A stretch of 64,000 bases of DNA from Azospirillum brasilense (GCF_001315015.1 NZ_CP012914.1:372001-436000); one strand, 5' to 3'. Positions 38,058 through 47,511 are shown, numbered from the stretch's first letter. Translations and numbers: made by a program. The notes: generated by a model from the letters alone, not told the origin.

Positions 38058-40124
38058 TTACTCCCCCCGCACATACGCGCCGACAATGGCGGCAAGGTCG
38101 TTGGGAACGCCCGCACCGTAATCCTCGACGTTGTTCTTGACGACGTAGCCGAGCGTCTCGGCGACGGCCATGAACACATCGGTTTGCGGCTCGTCCTGGA
38201 ACTTCTCCGGGTTGTCCTTGCGGGCGTGGCGCTTCTGGAGGTAGAGCACGCTGGTCTTGGCGCCGGTGCCCGACAGCTTGAAGGCGTCGGACGGCAGGCT
38301 GAGGACCGCCTTGACGATGGCCTTGCCGCCGTGGAACTCGCCCGTCGCCTCGTCCTTCACGCCCATGATGTACTCGCGCACGTAGCGTTCGCCGGAGTTG
38401 CAGAGTACACCATCGGGCAGCACGATCAGCAGCCGTCCGCCGGGCTTGAGCAATTGCAGGCAGCGGTCGAGGAACAGCACCGCCGGGTCGGTGTTGGTGG
38501 AGGCCTCCTTCCACACGCCCTTGCTGTTGGGCGAGCCGCCCATGGCAAGGCCGGTGACCGTCGGCGAATAGTCGTAGCCGCCGCCGCGGCCGGTGCGCGG
38601 TTCGAGGTCGGAGCGGTAGGTCGCGAGGATAGCCTGCATCGCCTCCTCGTGCGCCTTCTTCGCCGTGTCCTGGCCCTTGCTGAACTTGGGCGTGCCGAAG
38701 GGCGGGTTGGTGCAGATCAGGTCGAAGCTGCCGGGTTCGAGCTGCGGGCTGGTCAGCGAGTTCTGCGTGTAGAAGATGCGGGCCTTCGGCGCCCCGAGAA
38801 GCGCCATGTTGACCCGCGCCAGCATCACCATCTGGGGCGAGGAATCGGCGCCAACGAAGCTGTGCTCGCACATCTCCGCGAACAGCTTCCGGCGGTCGTC
38901 CTCGGTCGCGGTGCGGCGGCCGCTAAGCTCGTCCAACGTGCGCCGCAATTGGTTGAGCGCCACCGAGAGAAAGCCGCCGCTGCCGCAGGCCGGATCGCAG
39001 AAGCGGAAGGCGGGCCGCCCCTTGTCGTGGGCGACGAGCTTGGCCGCGTCCTCGGTGCTCCGCTTGATGTCGTGGAAGGCCATAGCCAGCATCGCCTGCT
39101 TCACCGGCGCCGGGGTGAGATAGATGCCGAGGCCGCCCTTCGACTCGAAGTTGGCGCGCAGGAACACGTCGAACGCGCGGCCGAGCACGTCGGCGGCGAT
39201 GTCGGCGAGCGTGCCCTGCTTCTTCAGGACTTGGTTCCGGTTGTCCGTCACCGGCCCCAGATCCTGGATGAGCGACAGGACCGCCTCGTAGTTGCCCGGC
39301 TGTTCGAGCCGGAGATAGCTGTGCCGGTCGAAGATGGGGTGTTCCTCGCCGGCGTCGTCGGTGACAATGTAGTCGGGGTGCAGCTTGAAATGCGCGAAGG
39401 CCGAGCGGATCTCGGCGACCGCGGCGCGGCCGTGCGCCTTCACGTGCGCTGCGGAGAAGACGTTCATCAGATCCAGCGTCCGTCCTTCGTGTTCAAAGGA
39501 CAGCGGGGGAGGGTGGTGCAGGCGGAACGACTCCAGGAAGAGGAGCTTGGCGACCTCCTCGATGATGTCGTTCTTGCCGTTCACCCGATCCTTGTGCGTC
39601 TGGTAGATGCGCTCGTGCAGCGCGTTGAAGCCCTTCATCAGGCGGTCGTACATGCGCATCGACCAGCGGTAGGTCGGGTCGACCTTGATGCGCTCGTAGT
39701 CGTTGATCTCACGGACGCCCGGCAGCTTGTCGATCTGATGCGGCGTCCCCGGCGTCACGTCGAAGACCGCCTCCAGCTTGCCCTCGGCGTCCTTGACCAC
39801 GGCGAATTGCGGGTAATGGTCCGCCGCTGTGTCGGAGGGCGGCAACGTCCATGACAGCGCCGCCACGTCGTCGGCGTTGCTGCGGTTCCAGGCGCCGGGG
39901 GGCAGCACAAGAGCCAGCACCCGCGCGGTCTCCACGCCTTCGTGGCGGCCCCACACCATGGCGGCCGCCATTCCCGGCTCGCTCACCTTGAGGTCATGCT
40001 TCTGATCGAAGCCGGCGACCGCGAGCGTATGGGTGAGCGACGCGAGGACGTTGCTCTCCTCGGAGCCGACGGATGCCGCCTCCTTCGTCGTGGTGTCGGG
40101 CGAAACCTTCTTGGGACGTGCCAT
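38058..40124 (-). CDS. N6-adenine DNA methyltransferase, HsdM-like
   Basis: A 688-residue type I-style methyltransferase. It has a helical N-terminal domain (about 150-330), SAM-binding motif I CDPACGSGGF (376-385) and the catalytic NPPF at 473-476 (LICTNPPFGTPKF). It should methylate adenine in a site set by the specificity subunits. No HsdR gene is present in the window, so methylation marks self for another effector, probably the ATPase/HerA group in the same operon. Confidence 0.92.
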   Translation of the reverse strand: MARPKKVSPDTTTKEAASVGSEESNVLASLTHTLAVAGFDQKHDLKVSEPGMAAAMVWGRHEGVETARVLALVLPPGAWNRSNADDVAALSWTLPPSDTAADHYPQFAVVKDAEGKLEAVFDVTPGTPHQIDKLPGVREINDYERIKVDPTYRWSMRMYDRLMKGFNALHERIYQTHKDRVNGKNDIIEEVAKLLFLESFRLHHPPPLSFEHEGRTLDLMNVFSAAHVKAHGRAAVAEIRSAFAHFKLHPDYIVTDDAGEEHPIFDRHSYLRLEQPGNYEAVLSLIQDLGPVTDNRNQVLKKQGTLADIAADVLGRAFDVFLRANFESKGGLGIYLTPAPVKQAMLAMAFHDIKRSTEDAAKLVAHDKGRPAFRFCDPACGSGGFLSVALNQLRRTLDELSGRRTATEDDRRKLFAEMCEHSFVGADSSPQMVMLARVNMALLGAPKARIFYTQNSLTSPQLEPGSFDLICTNPPFGTPKFSKGQDTAKKAHEEAMQAILATYRSDLEPRTGRGGGYDYSPTVTGLAMGGSPNSKGVWKEASTNTDPAVLFLDRCLQLLKPGGRLLIVLPDGVLCNSGERYVREYIMGVKDEATGEFHGGKAIVKAVLSLPSDAFKLSGTGAKTSVLYLQKRHARKDNPEKFQDEPQTDVFMAVAETLGYVVKNNVEDYGAGVPNDLAAIVGAYVRGE

Positions 40125-40140
40125 GGGTGTTTACCTGAGC

Positions 40141-40521
40141 CTACGGGGCAATGCGGATGAGGTTCGGGCCGAAGACGTCGAGCCCGGCGGCGCGCCGGGC
40201 GATGGCGAGGATCTGCTCGTTCGTCGTCACGAAGTCAGCGGGGAGGCGGGCGCGGACCTGCGCCGCCTGGATCGGTTTGCCGGCGAACGAGCGAACGGCG
40301 TCGATGATGGCGGTTTCCAGCGCCTCCTCGGGGCGGGAGGCGCCCACGTGGAAGGTGCCGGACTCGTCGCGCTCGACCCCCGGCGCGCACAGGAGGAAGA
40401 GCTCGACCTGATCGCGGCTCCAGTCCAGACCCGACAGCCGTGCGCGCTCGTGCAACTCATCGAGGCTGAGACGCTTGCGCTTCAGCGTGTCCAGCAGGTC
40501 CTCGGCGTGTCGTAGCGTCAC
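40141..40521 (-). CDS. Small winged-helix-like protein
   Basis: A 126-residue protein with two HTH-like halves: LSLDELHERARLSGLDWSRD and KPIQAAQVRARLPADFVTTN. The fold may be a tandem winged helix that binds DNA or regulates the operon. It overlaps the upstream HsdS-like gene by four bases and lies 16 bases before the methyltransferase gene. No family name is supported. Confidence 0.65.
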   Translation of the reverse strand: MTLRHAEDLLDTLKRKRLSLDELHERARLSGLDWSRDQVELFLLCAPGVERDESGTFHVGASRPEEALETAIIDAVRSFAGKPIQAAQVRARLPADFVTTNEQILAIARRAAGLDVFGPNLIRIAP

Positions 40522-41906
40522 CGGAGCGCCTCCTTCATACGCACGGGAGATGGCATGAACGGCGCGTGGACGGCGTCGAACAGCGCGGCGAGCTCGTTCA
40601 TGAGCGACGACCAGCGGCGATCGAGCGAGCGGCGCTGCGCATGGTGCTGCTCGATGGCACGCTGCCAGCGGTCGCGCACGTCGCGCGACGGCGCCGGGAC
40701 TCGCAACGACCGCAGGGCATCGGGCGGGACGAACTGCTGGGCGGACCCGACCGTGAGGCGGGCCGCCTGAGAGCGCAGTGCCGCCGTCGTTAGCAGCAGC
40801 GCCCAGGCCGCGGGTGTTTCACGGAAACGGAGCCGCACCCAGCCGTCCACGGGGTGCGTGTTCGGCGGCATGTCCTCATCGGCATAGGCCGCGCGAAAGC
40901 TGGTGCCGAGGGTCGAAAGGAGAACGTCGCCCGCAACGAGCGGCTTCGCCAGCGTCCGGCTGGGGATCAACTCCGACGCGTGTGCATCGGCCGCCGAGGG
41001 TGCGAGAAGGTCGTCACCGACGTCGCTCAACCGTAGAACGCGCGCGCCATCCGGGGCGTGGCAGAGACGGGTGCGGTCATCGAAGCTGGCAAGCTCGTCC
41101 AGGGCGACCCATCCGGAGTCCTCTTCAAGCGCCGACTGTTCCGCGCGAAGCGCCGTGGCGGACGGCAGCCAGCTCTCGTTCGAGACCGCGTCGCGGGCGA
41201 AGAACGAACCTCCGGCAAGGTCATGTTCGGTGCGGGACGTCGTCGTCGTCGCGGCGTTGGCCTCTTCGCGCGTCCGGTGCAGCGCTTCGCTGACCAGCGT
41301 AGCGTCGTCGAGAATGTCACGAACGCGCGCCGCCAGCCCGTCCATTTCCGGCGGAACGGGCGGCACCCGCAACGCCTCCAGCGCACCGAGCCCGACCCGC
41401 TTCAACACGCCCGATTCAACGAGCAAAAGCTGCTCGTAGCCGGGGTGGTTGAGGCAAAGAGCGACCCACACCGCCGCTGACGTCGTGAGCCCTCGAATGA
41501 TGAGCGCGTTGCCGTCGACCGGGTGTCGCCTCGCATTAGGCGAGACGAACGCAGCTCGCACGGGGACGAGTTTGTTCAGCACAACATCGTCGGGACGCGC
41601 GCACCACCGACCGGCGATCCGCGGCGGAGACCAATGCTGCTCCGAAGGCAGCAGGCGCAGGTGACCGATGTTGGCTTGGCGGTAAATCGGCGTCGCCGCC
41701 GCTCTGGAGTCGTAGGTGAGGGCGCCAGGCGTGTCGCTTACCCGCCAACCTTCGAGGATCCACCCTCGCAAATCGCCGATCGATCGCCCGCCGCGGCCGG
41801 CGCGAAGAGCCGCTGCCGCCAACCCGACAAAATACCTCGGCGCCCAGCCGGCGGCGGCCTCCAACAGCTCGGGCGAGATGATTTTGTACGGTACGTGCGA
41901 CATCAC
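40518..41906 (-). CDS. Second HsdS-like protein, first gene of the operon
   Basis: A 462-residue protein with features of specificity subunits in duplicate: DDVVLNKLVPVRAAFVSPN with VLKRVGLGALEALRVPPVP in the first half, and GDVLLSTLGTSFRAAYADE with QQFVPPDALRSLRVPAPSR in the second. It is more diverged than the 506-residue protein. Having two HsdS-like proteins with one methyltransferase suggests either two recognition roles or one for modification and one for target attack. The start is GTG 41906 or the adjacent ATG 41903. Confidence 0.7.
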   Translation of the reverse strand: MMSHVPYKIISPELLEAAAGWAPRYFVGLAAAALRAGRGGRSIGDLRGWILEGWRVSDTPGALTYDSRAAATPIYRQANIGHLRLLPSEQHWSPPRIAGRWCARPDDVVLNKLVPVRAAFVSPNARRHPVDGNALIIRGLTTSAAVWVALCLNHPGYEQLLLVESGVLKRVGLGALEALRVPPVPPEMDGLAARVRDILDDATLVSEALHRTREEANAATTTTSRTEHDLAGGSFFARDAVSNESWLPSATALRAEQSALEEDSGWVALDELASFDDRTRLCHAPDGARVLRLSDVGDDLLAPSAADAHASELIPSRTLAKPLVAGDVLLSTLGTSFRAAYADEDMPPNTHPVDGWVRLRFRETPAAWALLLTTAALRSQAARLTVGSAQQFVPPDALRSLRVPAPSRDVRDRWQRAIEQHHAQRRSLDRRWSSLMNELAALFDAVHAPFMPSPVRMKEALR

Positions 41907-42253
41907 AATGTTACTTTGACAGCTTGGTCAAGCGCGGTCAAGGAACTTGTGAGGTTGCACGTATCGATGATAGGCTTTCACGTGCTGGGGTGACGCTCAC
42001 CCGATCGTGCATTCGCGGCCAATGCGGCGCAGCCGCATCGAAGGATCGGCGGGACCCGACAGCGCGGTACGCCGGATCATGGCGCGATTGGCGCTTAAAA
42101 TGATACAGGAGCGCTTGTTACAAGCGGAAGTCGTGTGGCGGAGGTGCGGTAATATACCATCCGGGGAAAGTGAGGTTGCGCGATGCTCGCTGTGGAGGCC
42201 AAGCACGTCGAAAGCCGGCAGATCGGTGACGGCATGTGTTCGATGCAGTTGTC
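41907..42253. promoter_or_regulatory. Divergent promoter region between the 12-gene operon and hamAB
   Basis: This 347-bp region must drive the large minus-strand operon and the plus-strand Hachiman pair. It contains a cluster of GTCAA/TTGAC elements next to the operon (listed separately) and a perfect hairpin GGGTGA-CGC-TCACCC at 41988-42002. A 28-codon frame (42184-42270) overlaps the hamA start in another reading frame; whether it is translated is unknown. Confidence 0.5.
41914..41943. promoter_or_regulatory. Repeated GGTCAAG elements, possible operator
   Basis: GGTCAAG occurs at 41926-41932 and 41936-41942, exactly ten bases apart, with TTGAC at 41916-41920 in the opposite sense. Together they form an imperfect palindrome CTTGGTCAAG and a helically phased direct repeat, just upstream of the operon start. 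On the minus strand the same bases read TTGACC, so they may also provide a -35 element. A regulator-binding site is plausible. Confidence 0.45.
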
Positions 42254-43231
42254 ATGGACACGCCCATAAGCCTTGAGGAGGCCCTCGACCTCCTCGCCGG
42301 GAAGCACGACAAGTTCAACGCGCGGGTGCGGACGGTGTCCAGCATCCCCGTGGACGGGTTCCCGCGCGTCAAGGCCAGCTTCTATTACCTGGCCTTCCAG
42401 GACGGCCTCCCCACGATCGAACAGTTCGTCAAGTACCTGAAGCACCAGCTGGTGGCGTTCTGCATTCCGCGCCGGGACCGCATGCGCGTGCGGGCGCAGA
42501 TGCAGGCCGACCCCGACGAGGCCGAACGGCTGGTGCTCGAGCAGTTCGAGAAGGCGCGCGATCTGTTCATCAAGGCCAAGGAGCAGCAGAAGAAGGCTGG
42601 GGAGCCGGGCGAACTGATCCTGTTCGTCCTGTTGGAGTGGGCGTTGCGGGCGCCGCAGCTGATCTCGAAGATGTACCTGAAGACATCCCGGGAGATGCCG
42701 GTGCATGGCACCGACGGCATCCATGTCGGTCTGCACGACGACGGCATGACCCTGCTTCTGTACTGGGGCGAGTCCAAGCTCTACGCCGACCTATCCGATG
42801 CGCTTGACGCTGTCTTCGAGTCCGTGGGGGATTTCATCAAGGACGACGGCAAGCGGAATCGCGAGATCGACATTGTGCGTGACCACATGAATCTCGGAGA
42901 GGATCAGCAAGCGTTGCGCGATACCCTGCTCGACTATCTCGACCCCTATTCGGAGAAGGGCAATCAGAGGCGGCACGTGTTCGCTTGCTTCGTCGGCTTC
43001 GATTACGCCCGCTATGAACAGCTGCGAAAGCTGCATCCGGACCAAGTCGAGGATGAGTTCCGGAAATTCTTTGAGAAGCGCGTGGCCGAAGCCGTGGAAT
43101 TGCTGCGGCGCAGGCTCGGTGCTGTGGGGATGGAGGTGGTGAATTTCGAGTTCTTCCTGATCCCCTTCCCCTCGGTGAACGCGTTCCGCACCGCGTTCTT
43201 CAAGCACACGGGCATCGGCGATGCTGGATGA
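42254..43231 (+). CDS. hamA: Hachiman nuclease HamA (DUF1837)
   Basis: A 325-residue protein of the HamA/DUF1837 family. The signature block HGTDGIHVGLHDDGMTLLLY is followed by WGESKLY (E173, K175), the PD-(D/E)xK-type active site reported for HamA. Paired with hamB it forms the Hachiman complex, in which HamB releases HamA to degrade DNA when genome integrity is lost. The start is ATG 42254 or an in-frame GTG at 42236. The gene end overlaps the hamB start by 11 bases. The catalytic residues look intact. Confidence 0.88.
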   Translation: MDTPISLEEALDLLAGKHDKFNARVRTVSSIPVDGFPRVKASFYYLAFQDGLPTIEQFVKYLKHQLVAFCIPRRDRMRVRAQMQADPDEAERLVLEQFEKARDLFIKAKEQQKKAGEPGELILFVLLEWALRAPQLISKMYLKTSREMPVHGTDGIHVGLHDDGMTLLLYWGESKLYADLSDALDAVFESVGDFIKDDGKRNREIDIVRDHMNLGEDQQALRDTLLDYLDPYSEKGNQRRHVFACFVGFDYARYEQLRKLHPDQVEDEFRKFFEKRVAEAVELLRRRLGAVGMEVVNFEFFLIPFPSVNAFRTAFFKHTGIGDAG

Positions 43232-45682
43232 ACTGGCCGACCGGATCTGGGCCAATCCCAGGTTCCAGAAGGAACTGCTGACCTTGATCGCGGCTCGTGT
43301 CCGGCGGTCCGCCCTGGGCGAGGCCGCCGCTGACGGCGCGGATGCTCTCGATGACGATGCGCTCGCCCGCCTCCTGCAGTCCGCTGCGGTGCTCGCGCAG
43401 TCCGCCGAGGCGGCGCACAAGGAGGCCGCCTATCGGATCGCCACGGCGATCTACACGCTGTACGGCGCGGCGTACGACCAGCTGCCGCAGCTGCTCTATC
43501 TCGTCCTGTCACGGCTGGGAAATTTTCCGGCGATCCGATTCAGCCATGGAACGGTGCAGGCGCCTGAAGGACTTCCGCTCCCAGTGGCGATCGAGGCCGG
43601 CCATCGCCTGATCGGCACACCGTCATGGTGCGGCGGACGGCCCTCGGCTCATCCGAAATCGTGCTCACCGACTTCCAATGGGATGTCTGGGGCGCGCTCG
43701 ACGAGGGGGCATCGCTCGGGACGTCGGCACCGACATCGGCCGGCAAGAGCTTCCTGCTCCAGGCGTTCATCCGGCGGCTCTGGGCGGCGCCGCCGCGTCC
43801 CCGGGTGGTCTACATCGTCCCCACGCGTGCACTGATCAACCAGGTGTCGGGCGAGCTCGTCGCCGCATTGCGCAGCGACGGTGCCGATGAGGTCGGTGTC
43901 GTTACCGTGCCCCTGACGGCCGACCAGCCGGTCCCGAACGATGCGCTGTTCGTTATGACGCAGGAGCGGCTGCAGCTCATCCTCACGAACCACCCGGAAG
44001 CGGCCTTCGATCTGGTGATCGTCGACGAGGCGCAGGCCGTGGGCGACGGCGGGCGCGGCGTGATCCTCACCGCCGTCCTGGAGGAGCTCACGCGGCGGAA
44101 CGCGGCGGTCCAGATGTTCTTCGCCAGCCCCAACCTGTCCAACCCGCAGATCTTCGGTCGTCTGTTCGGCCTGAAGAACTACCGCCACTACAAAAGCCGC
44201 GACGTCGCGGTGGCACAGAACCTCATCCACCTGGATACCTCGGGCGCTGATCCCCGCCGCATCCGGGTTTCGCTCAACATGGGCGGCGCGAAGCAGCCGC
44301 TCGGGGAGCTGATCGCCAGCGACGACCTGACCGGGGTCAAGCAGGCGACGGTGCACCTCGCCAACCTGTTCGGCCAAGGCGGTCAGAGCCTTGTCTATGC
44401 CAAGGGCGCGGCTGACTGCCAGAGCTTGGCGACCGGTCTGATGCAGCTCGAGGCTGCCCGCGCCGAGACGTCCGGTTCGCCGGAGCCCAGCGCGGAGCGC
44501 AGACAGCTGTCGGCATTCATCCGGGAGAGCGTGCACCCCAAGTTCGCCTTGGCCGAGACCGTCCTGAGTGGGGTCGGCTTCCACTACGGCGCCATGCCGC
44601 CCCTGTTGCGGCGGACCATCGAGGACGCCTTCCGAGATGGCGAGTTAAAGTTCCTGGTGAGCACCAGCACACTGCTGCATGGGCTCAATCTCCCGGCCCG
44701 CAGCCTGTTCCTCAACCGGCCTCGTCGCGGCAACAAGTCCCCTCTCGAGTCCGTTGACTTTTGGAATCTGGCGGGGCGTGCCGGGCGGCTCGGCAAGGAG
44801 TTTGAGGGCGACGTCTACCTCATCGATTACGATGACTGGCCCAGCCAGCCGCTGACCGGGAGCCGCAAAGTGGAGATCCGCTCGACCCTGGAGGAGCACG
44901 TGCGCGAGCGGCCGGAGGAGCTGATCGCCTACATTGGTGAGCCGGACCGGAAGCCTGACCGTTCGGGCGCCGATGAGTTCGAGAACACCTTTACAAAACT
45001 CTATGCCGACCACCGTGCGGGGCATCTCGACGAGGCGCTGAATCGCCTGGAGGTGCCACCGCGATCCGAGGTGCGCATCCAGCTCTCCGATGCCCTGCGC
45101 GCGGCGGAGCAGCTCGTTCGCCTGGATGATTCCGTCGTCCGGGCCAGCCCAACGGTGTCGGTCTACCGCCAGCAGCGGCTGTACGACTACATGCTGGCGA
45201 AGATCGCCAAAGAGGGGCCCGAGTACCTGATGCCGGTCCATCCGCTCAGCCCTGGCGCCTACGAAAGGCTGGTAGCCATCTTTAAGCGATGCCACACCCA
45301 CATCTTCCAGTGGCCTGCCGCGGATCGAAGCCACCTACGGGCTGCGGCCTTCGCCCACCCTTGGATGCGCGGCGCGCCGCTGCCGCAGATCATCGACGCT
45401 CATTTCGAGTACGAATCAAGACGGAACGAGCGGTACACCACCTCCAACGCGATCCTCGCCACACTCAAGGCGATCGAGGAGGACGTGCGATTCACGTATG
45501 TGCGGCTGACTGGCTGCTACAACACGCTGTTGAAGCGTGCGCTAGTCGAGAAGGGGCACGCCGAGCTCGCCGAGCGCATCGTTCCTATACCGATGTTCTT
45601 GGAAGTCGGCGCCTGCTCCCAGACGATGAAGTCGTTCATCGGCATGGGCCTGTCGCGCATTTTCGCGCATTTCGGCGCGTAA
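43221..45682 (+). CDS. hamB: Hachiman helicase HamB, with apparent frameshift near 43611-43625
   Basis: The N-terminal part (43221 to about 43620) reads in one frame to LPVAIEAGHRLIGTP; from about 43625 the protein continues in another frame with VLTDFQWDVWGALDE. The SF2 core then shows Walker A SAPTSAGKSF, VVYIVPTRALINQV, Walker B VIVDEAQAV, FASPNLSNP, STSTLLHGLNLP and the FWNLAGRAGRLGK motif. Joined, the product would be about 820 residues, the expected HamB size. As written, the first frame ends at 43835 after unrelated residues. Either a base is missing from the sequence, or hamB is broken, or the helicase part starts at the ATG at 43625, which has no clear ribosome site. Confidence 0.85.
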
Positions 45683-46042
45683 GCTTGCGGGGGAGGCTGC
45701 CCGGCAGAATATGGGGCTGGCCGAGACCAAGGCGTGGGTCCGAATGCAGGACTTGGACGTTCTTGGCGTATCGCCGATCATCATTCGCGAGATCAAGCGG
45801 GCGCTGCGGGCCGCCTGATGCTCCCAACGCTTATGGTGATCCGGCCTCAATACCCCGGTCATCTGGCCACGCGAACTGGCTTAAACGCTTCAGTGTGCGG
45901 TCTAGCAACGCCAGCGACCCAACGGCGCTCGTCTGCTGCGTCCCAGCAAGCCGAGCCCTATGGGTTTGGATCTGTTGCTATCTGTCGACTTTATCTCTGC
46001 GGCGCTCGCTTCAGTAAGATGAAATTGAAAAAGTTTTTTTGT
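45683..46042. other. Region between hamB and the integrase gene
   Basis: This 360-bp gap has one small plus-strand frame, ATG 45711 to stop 45818 (35 codons, ending SPIIIREIKRALRAA), which continues open upstream and looks protein-like but matches nothing I know; it may be the remnant of a larger gene. The remainder shows no gene. An A/T-run near 46024-46042 lies just past the integrase stop and may help termination. Confidence 0.35.
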
Positions 46043-47326
46043 TCATCCCCCGGCAGATAGAGGCAAAACATTCTTATCCTGAACGAAGCCGAACGATGGG
46101 GCGGTCTGGCGGACCATGTCAGCCACGTAGGACTGCGCCAAGTGCCCGTAGTGCTGCTCGACCATCCGCGTGTCGCGGTGGCCGAGGTTCTGCGCGACTA
46201 CCATCAGCGGCGCCCCGGCCATGATCGTCAGGCTCGCCCAGGTGTGGCGCAACTCGTGAAAGGTGAAGGCCGGGTCGAGGCCGGCGCGCCGCACCGCCTC
46301 CTTGAACGGGCGCTGGTGCAGGTCGCGGTCCCAGCGCCCGCCGTCCTCGCGCGTGAGCAGCGGCTCGCCCATGCAACGGCCGAGTGTCAGCTGGCGGCAG
46401 GCCGCCATGCCCTCCTCATTCAGCACCACGTGCCGCGGCTTGCCGGACTTGCTGTCGCGGATGAACAGCGTGCCGCTCGCCGCCTGGTAGTCGCGCACCT
46501 CGAGCCGGCACAATTCGCCGTAGCGGGCGCCGGTGAGCAGCGCCAGTTGCACCAAATTGCGCAGGTCGGGCGGGCAGGCGTTCATCAGACGGCGCGCCTC
46601 GTCGTGGTCGAGGAAGCGCGAGCGCTGGCGCTCGACGCCGCCGAACTGCTGGACGCGCGCCCAAGCGTCGTTGCTTGGGATCAGCCCCTCGCGCCACGCG
46701 CGGTTCAGGGCCGCGCGCAGCGTCACCAAGTGCCGGTTGGCGCGCAGCCGGCGCTTGCGCAGGGCTTCTTCGGGGTTGGGGTCCTCGGCGCGGTAGCGCT
46801 GCGCCGTGCCCTTGGCGGTGCGCAGGCGCGGCGGCTCCTCGGCGATCGCACGGTGCCATTTGCGGATCACCGCCGAGGTCAGCGCCGCCGTGTCGAGCGC
46901 GCCGAGGCGCGGCAGGATGTAAGCCTTGACGTAGGTGTCGAGATGCTTGACCGACTTGCGGTGTGTCTTCACGTAGTCGAGGTAGTCCTCCAGGCACTGC
47001 GCCACGGTGTAGGGGCCGCGCCGCACGCCGGCCTCGGCGGCGGCCTTGGCCTCGCACCAGCGCCGCGCCCGGGCGCTCGCCTGGTCGAAGGTGAGGACGC
47101 CGGCGCCGTCCGCCTCCAGCGCGTCGTCGGCTTGGCCGAGCGCGTCGAAGTGCTGCGTGCCCAACGCGTCGCGGTGGCGCACCAGCCAGCTGCCGGCCCC
47201 TTCCTTCAGCCGCCGGTAGCCGAGGTAGCTGCCCTTGGCCAGGCGCGCCCAGTAGGGCTCGCGGCGCGGGGCGAGCTTGGCGCGCGCGGTCTTCGAGCGG
47301 GTGTCGGGGGCGGCGGAACGGGCCAT
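46043..47326 (-). CDS. Tyrosine site-specific integrase
   Basis: A 427-residue phage-type integrase. The N-terminal arm-binding part and a SAM-like core-binding domain (about 105-220) precede the catalytic domain, which has R268 (TGARYGELCRLEV), K294, the box H357-x-x-R360 (HELRHTWAS), H383 (LGHRDTRMV) and the nucleophile Y393 (EQHYGH). All catalytic residues are present. ATG 47326 is chosen because GGAG sits eight to eleven bases upstream (GGAGACCCGTTC). It lies at the right end of the island, 140 bp from a tRNA-Gly fragment that is the likely attachment site. Confidence 0.93.
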   Translation of the reverse strand: MARSAAPDTRSKTARAKLAPRREPYWARLAKGSYLGYRRLKEGAGSWLVRHRDALGTQHFDALGQADDALEADGAGVLTFDQASARARRWCEAKAAAEAGVRRGPYTVAQCLEDYLDYVKTHRKSVKHLDTYVKAYILPRLGALDTAALTSAVIRKWHRAIAEEPPRLRTAKGTAQRYRAEDPNPEEALRKRRLRANRHLVTLRAALNRAWREGLIPSNDAWARVQQFGGVERQRSRFLDHDEARRLMNACPPDLRNLVQLALLTGARYGELCRLEVRDYQAASGTLFIRDSKSGKPRHVVLNEEGMAACRQLTLGRCMGEPLLTREDGGRWDRDLHQRPFKEAVRRAGLDPAFTFHELRHTWASLTIMAGAPLMVVAQNLGHRDTRMVEQHYGHLAQSYVADMVRQTAPSFGFVQDKNVLPLSAGG

Positions 47327-47466
47327 GAACGGGTCTCCTCGTACGGAATCGGTACGAAAAAGCGTCGGCGGTCGGGCCCGGATGATAGCAGACAGGCGTT
47401 TGCTAAGCCATTGAAATTCCACAGTCCGCCAACGTCCGCTGGCATCCGTTCCGGTCTTGTTCCGCC

Positions 47467-47511
47467 ATTCCCAAGCTTACGACGAGGGTTCGATTCCCTT
47501 CACCCGCTCCA
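47467..47511 (+). other. Attachment site: 3' part of tRNA-Gly(CCC)
   Basis: The 45 bases begin in the anticodon loop (TTCCCAA, anticodon CCC at 47470-47472), continue through the variable region and the T arm (GAGGGTTCGATTCCCTT), and end in the acceptor strand CACCCGCTCCA. The 5' half of the tRNA (expected to start GCGGGTG) is absent upstream, so this is a fragment, not a gene. It marks the right end of an element that inserted into the tRNA 3' end; the complete tRNA should lie left of the window. Confidence 0.85.

Noticed and set aside
37980..39854. 624-codon plus-strand open frame
   Set aside because: Antisense to the HsdM-like gene, which shows DPACGSGGF and NPPF.
24362..41906. Calling the operon BREX, Pgl or DISARM
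   Set aside because: The large ATPase and kinase recall Pgl/BREX, but no PglZ-type phosphatase, BrxL or DrmA/B protein is present in the operon.
47467..47511. A functional tRNA-Gly gene
   Set aside because: Only the anticodon loop to CCA is present; no D arm or 5' acceptor strand is found upstream.
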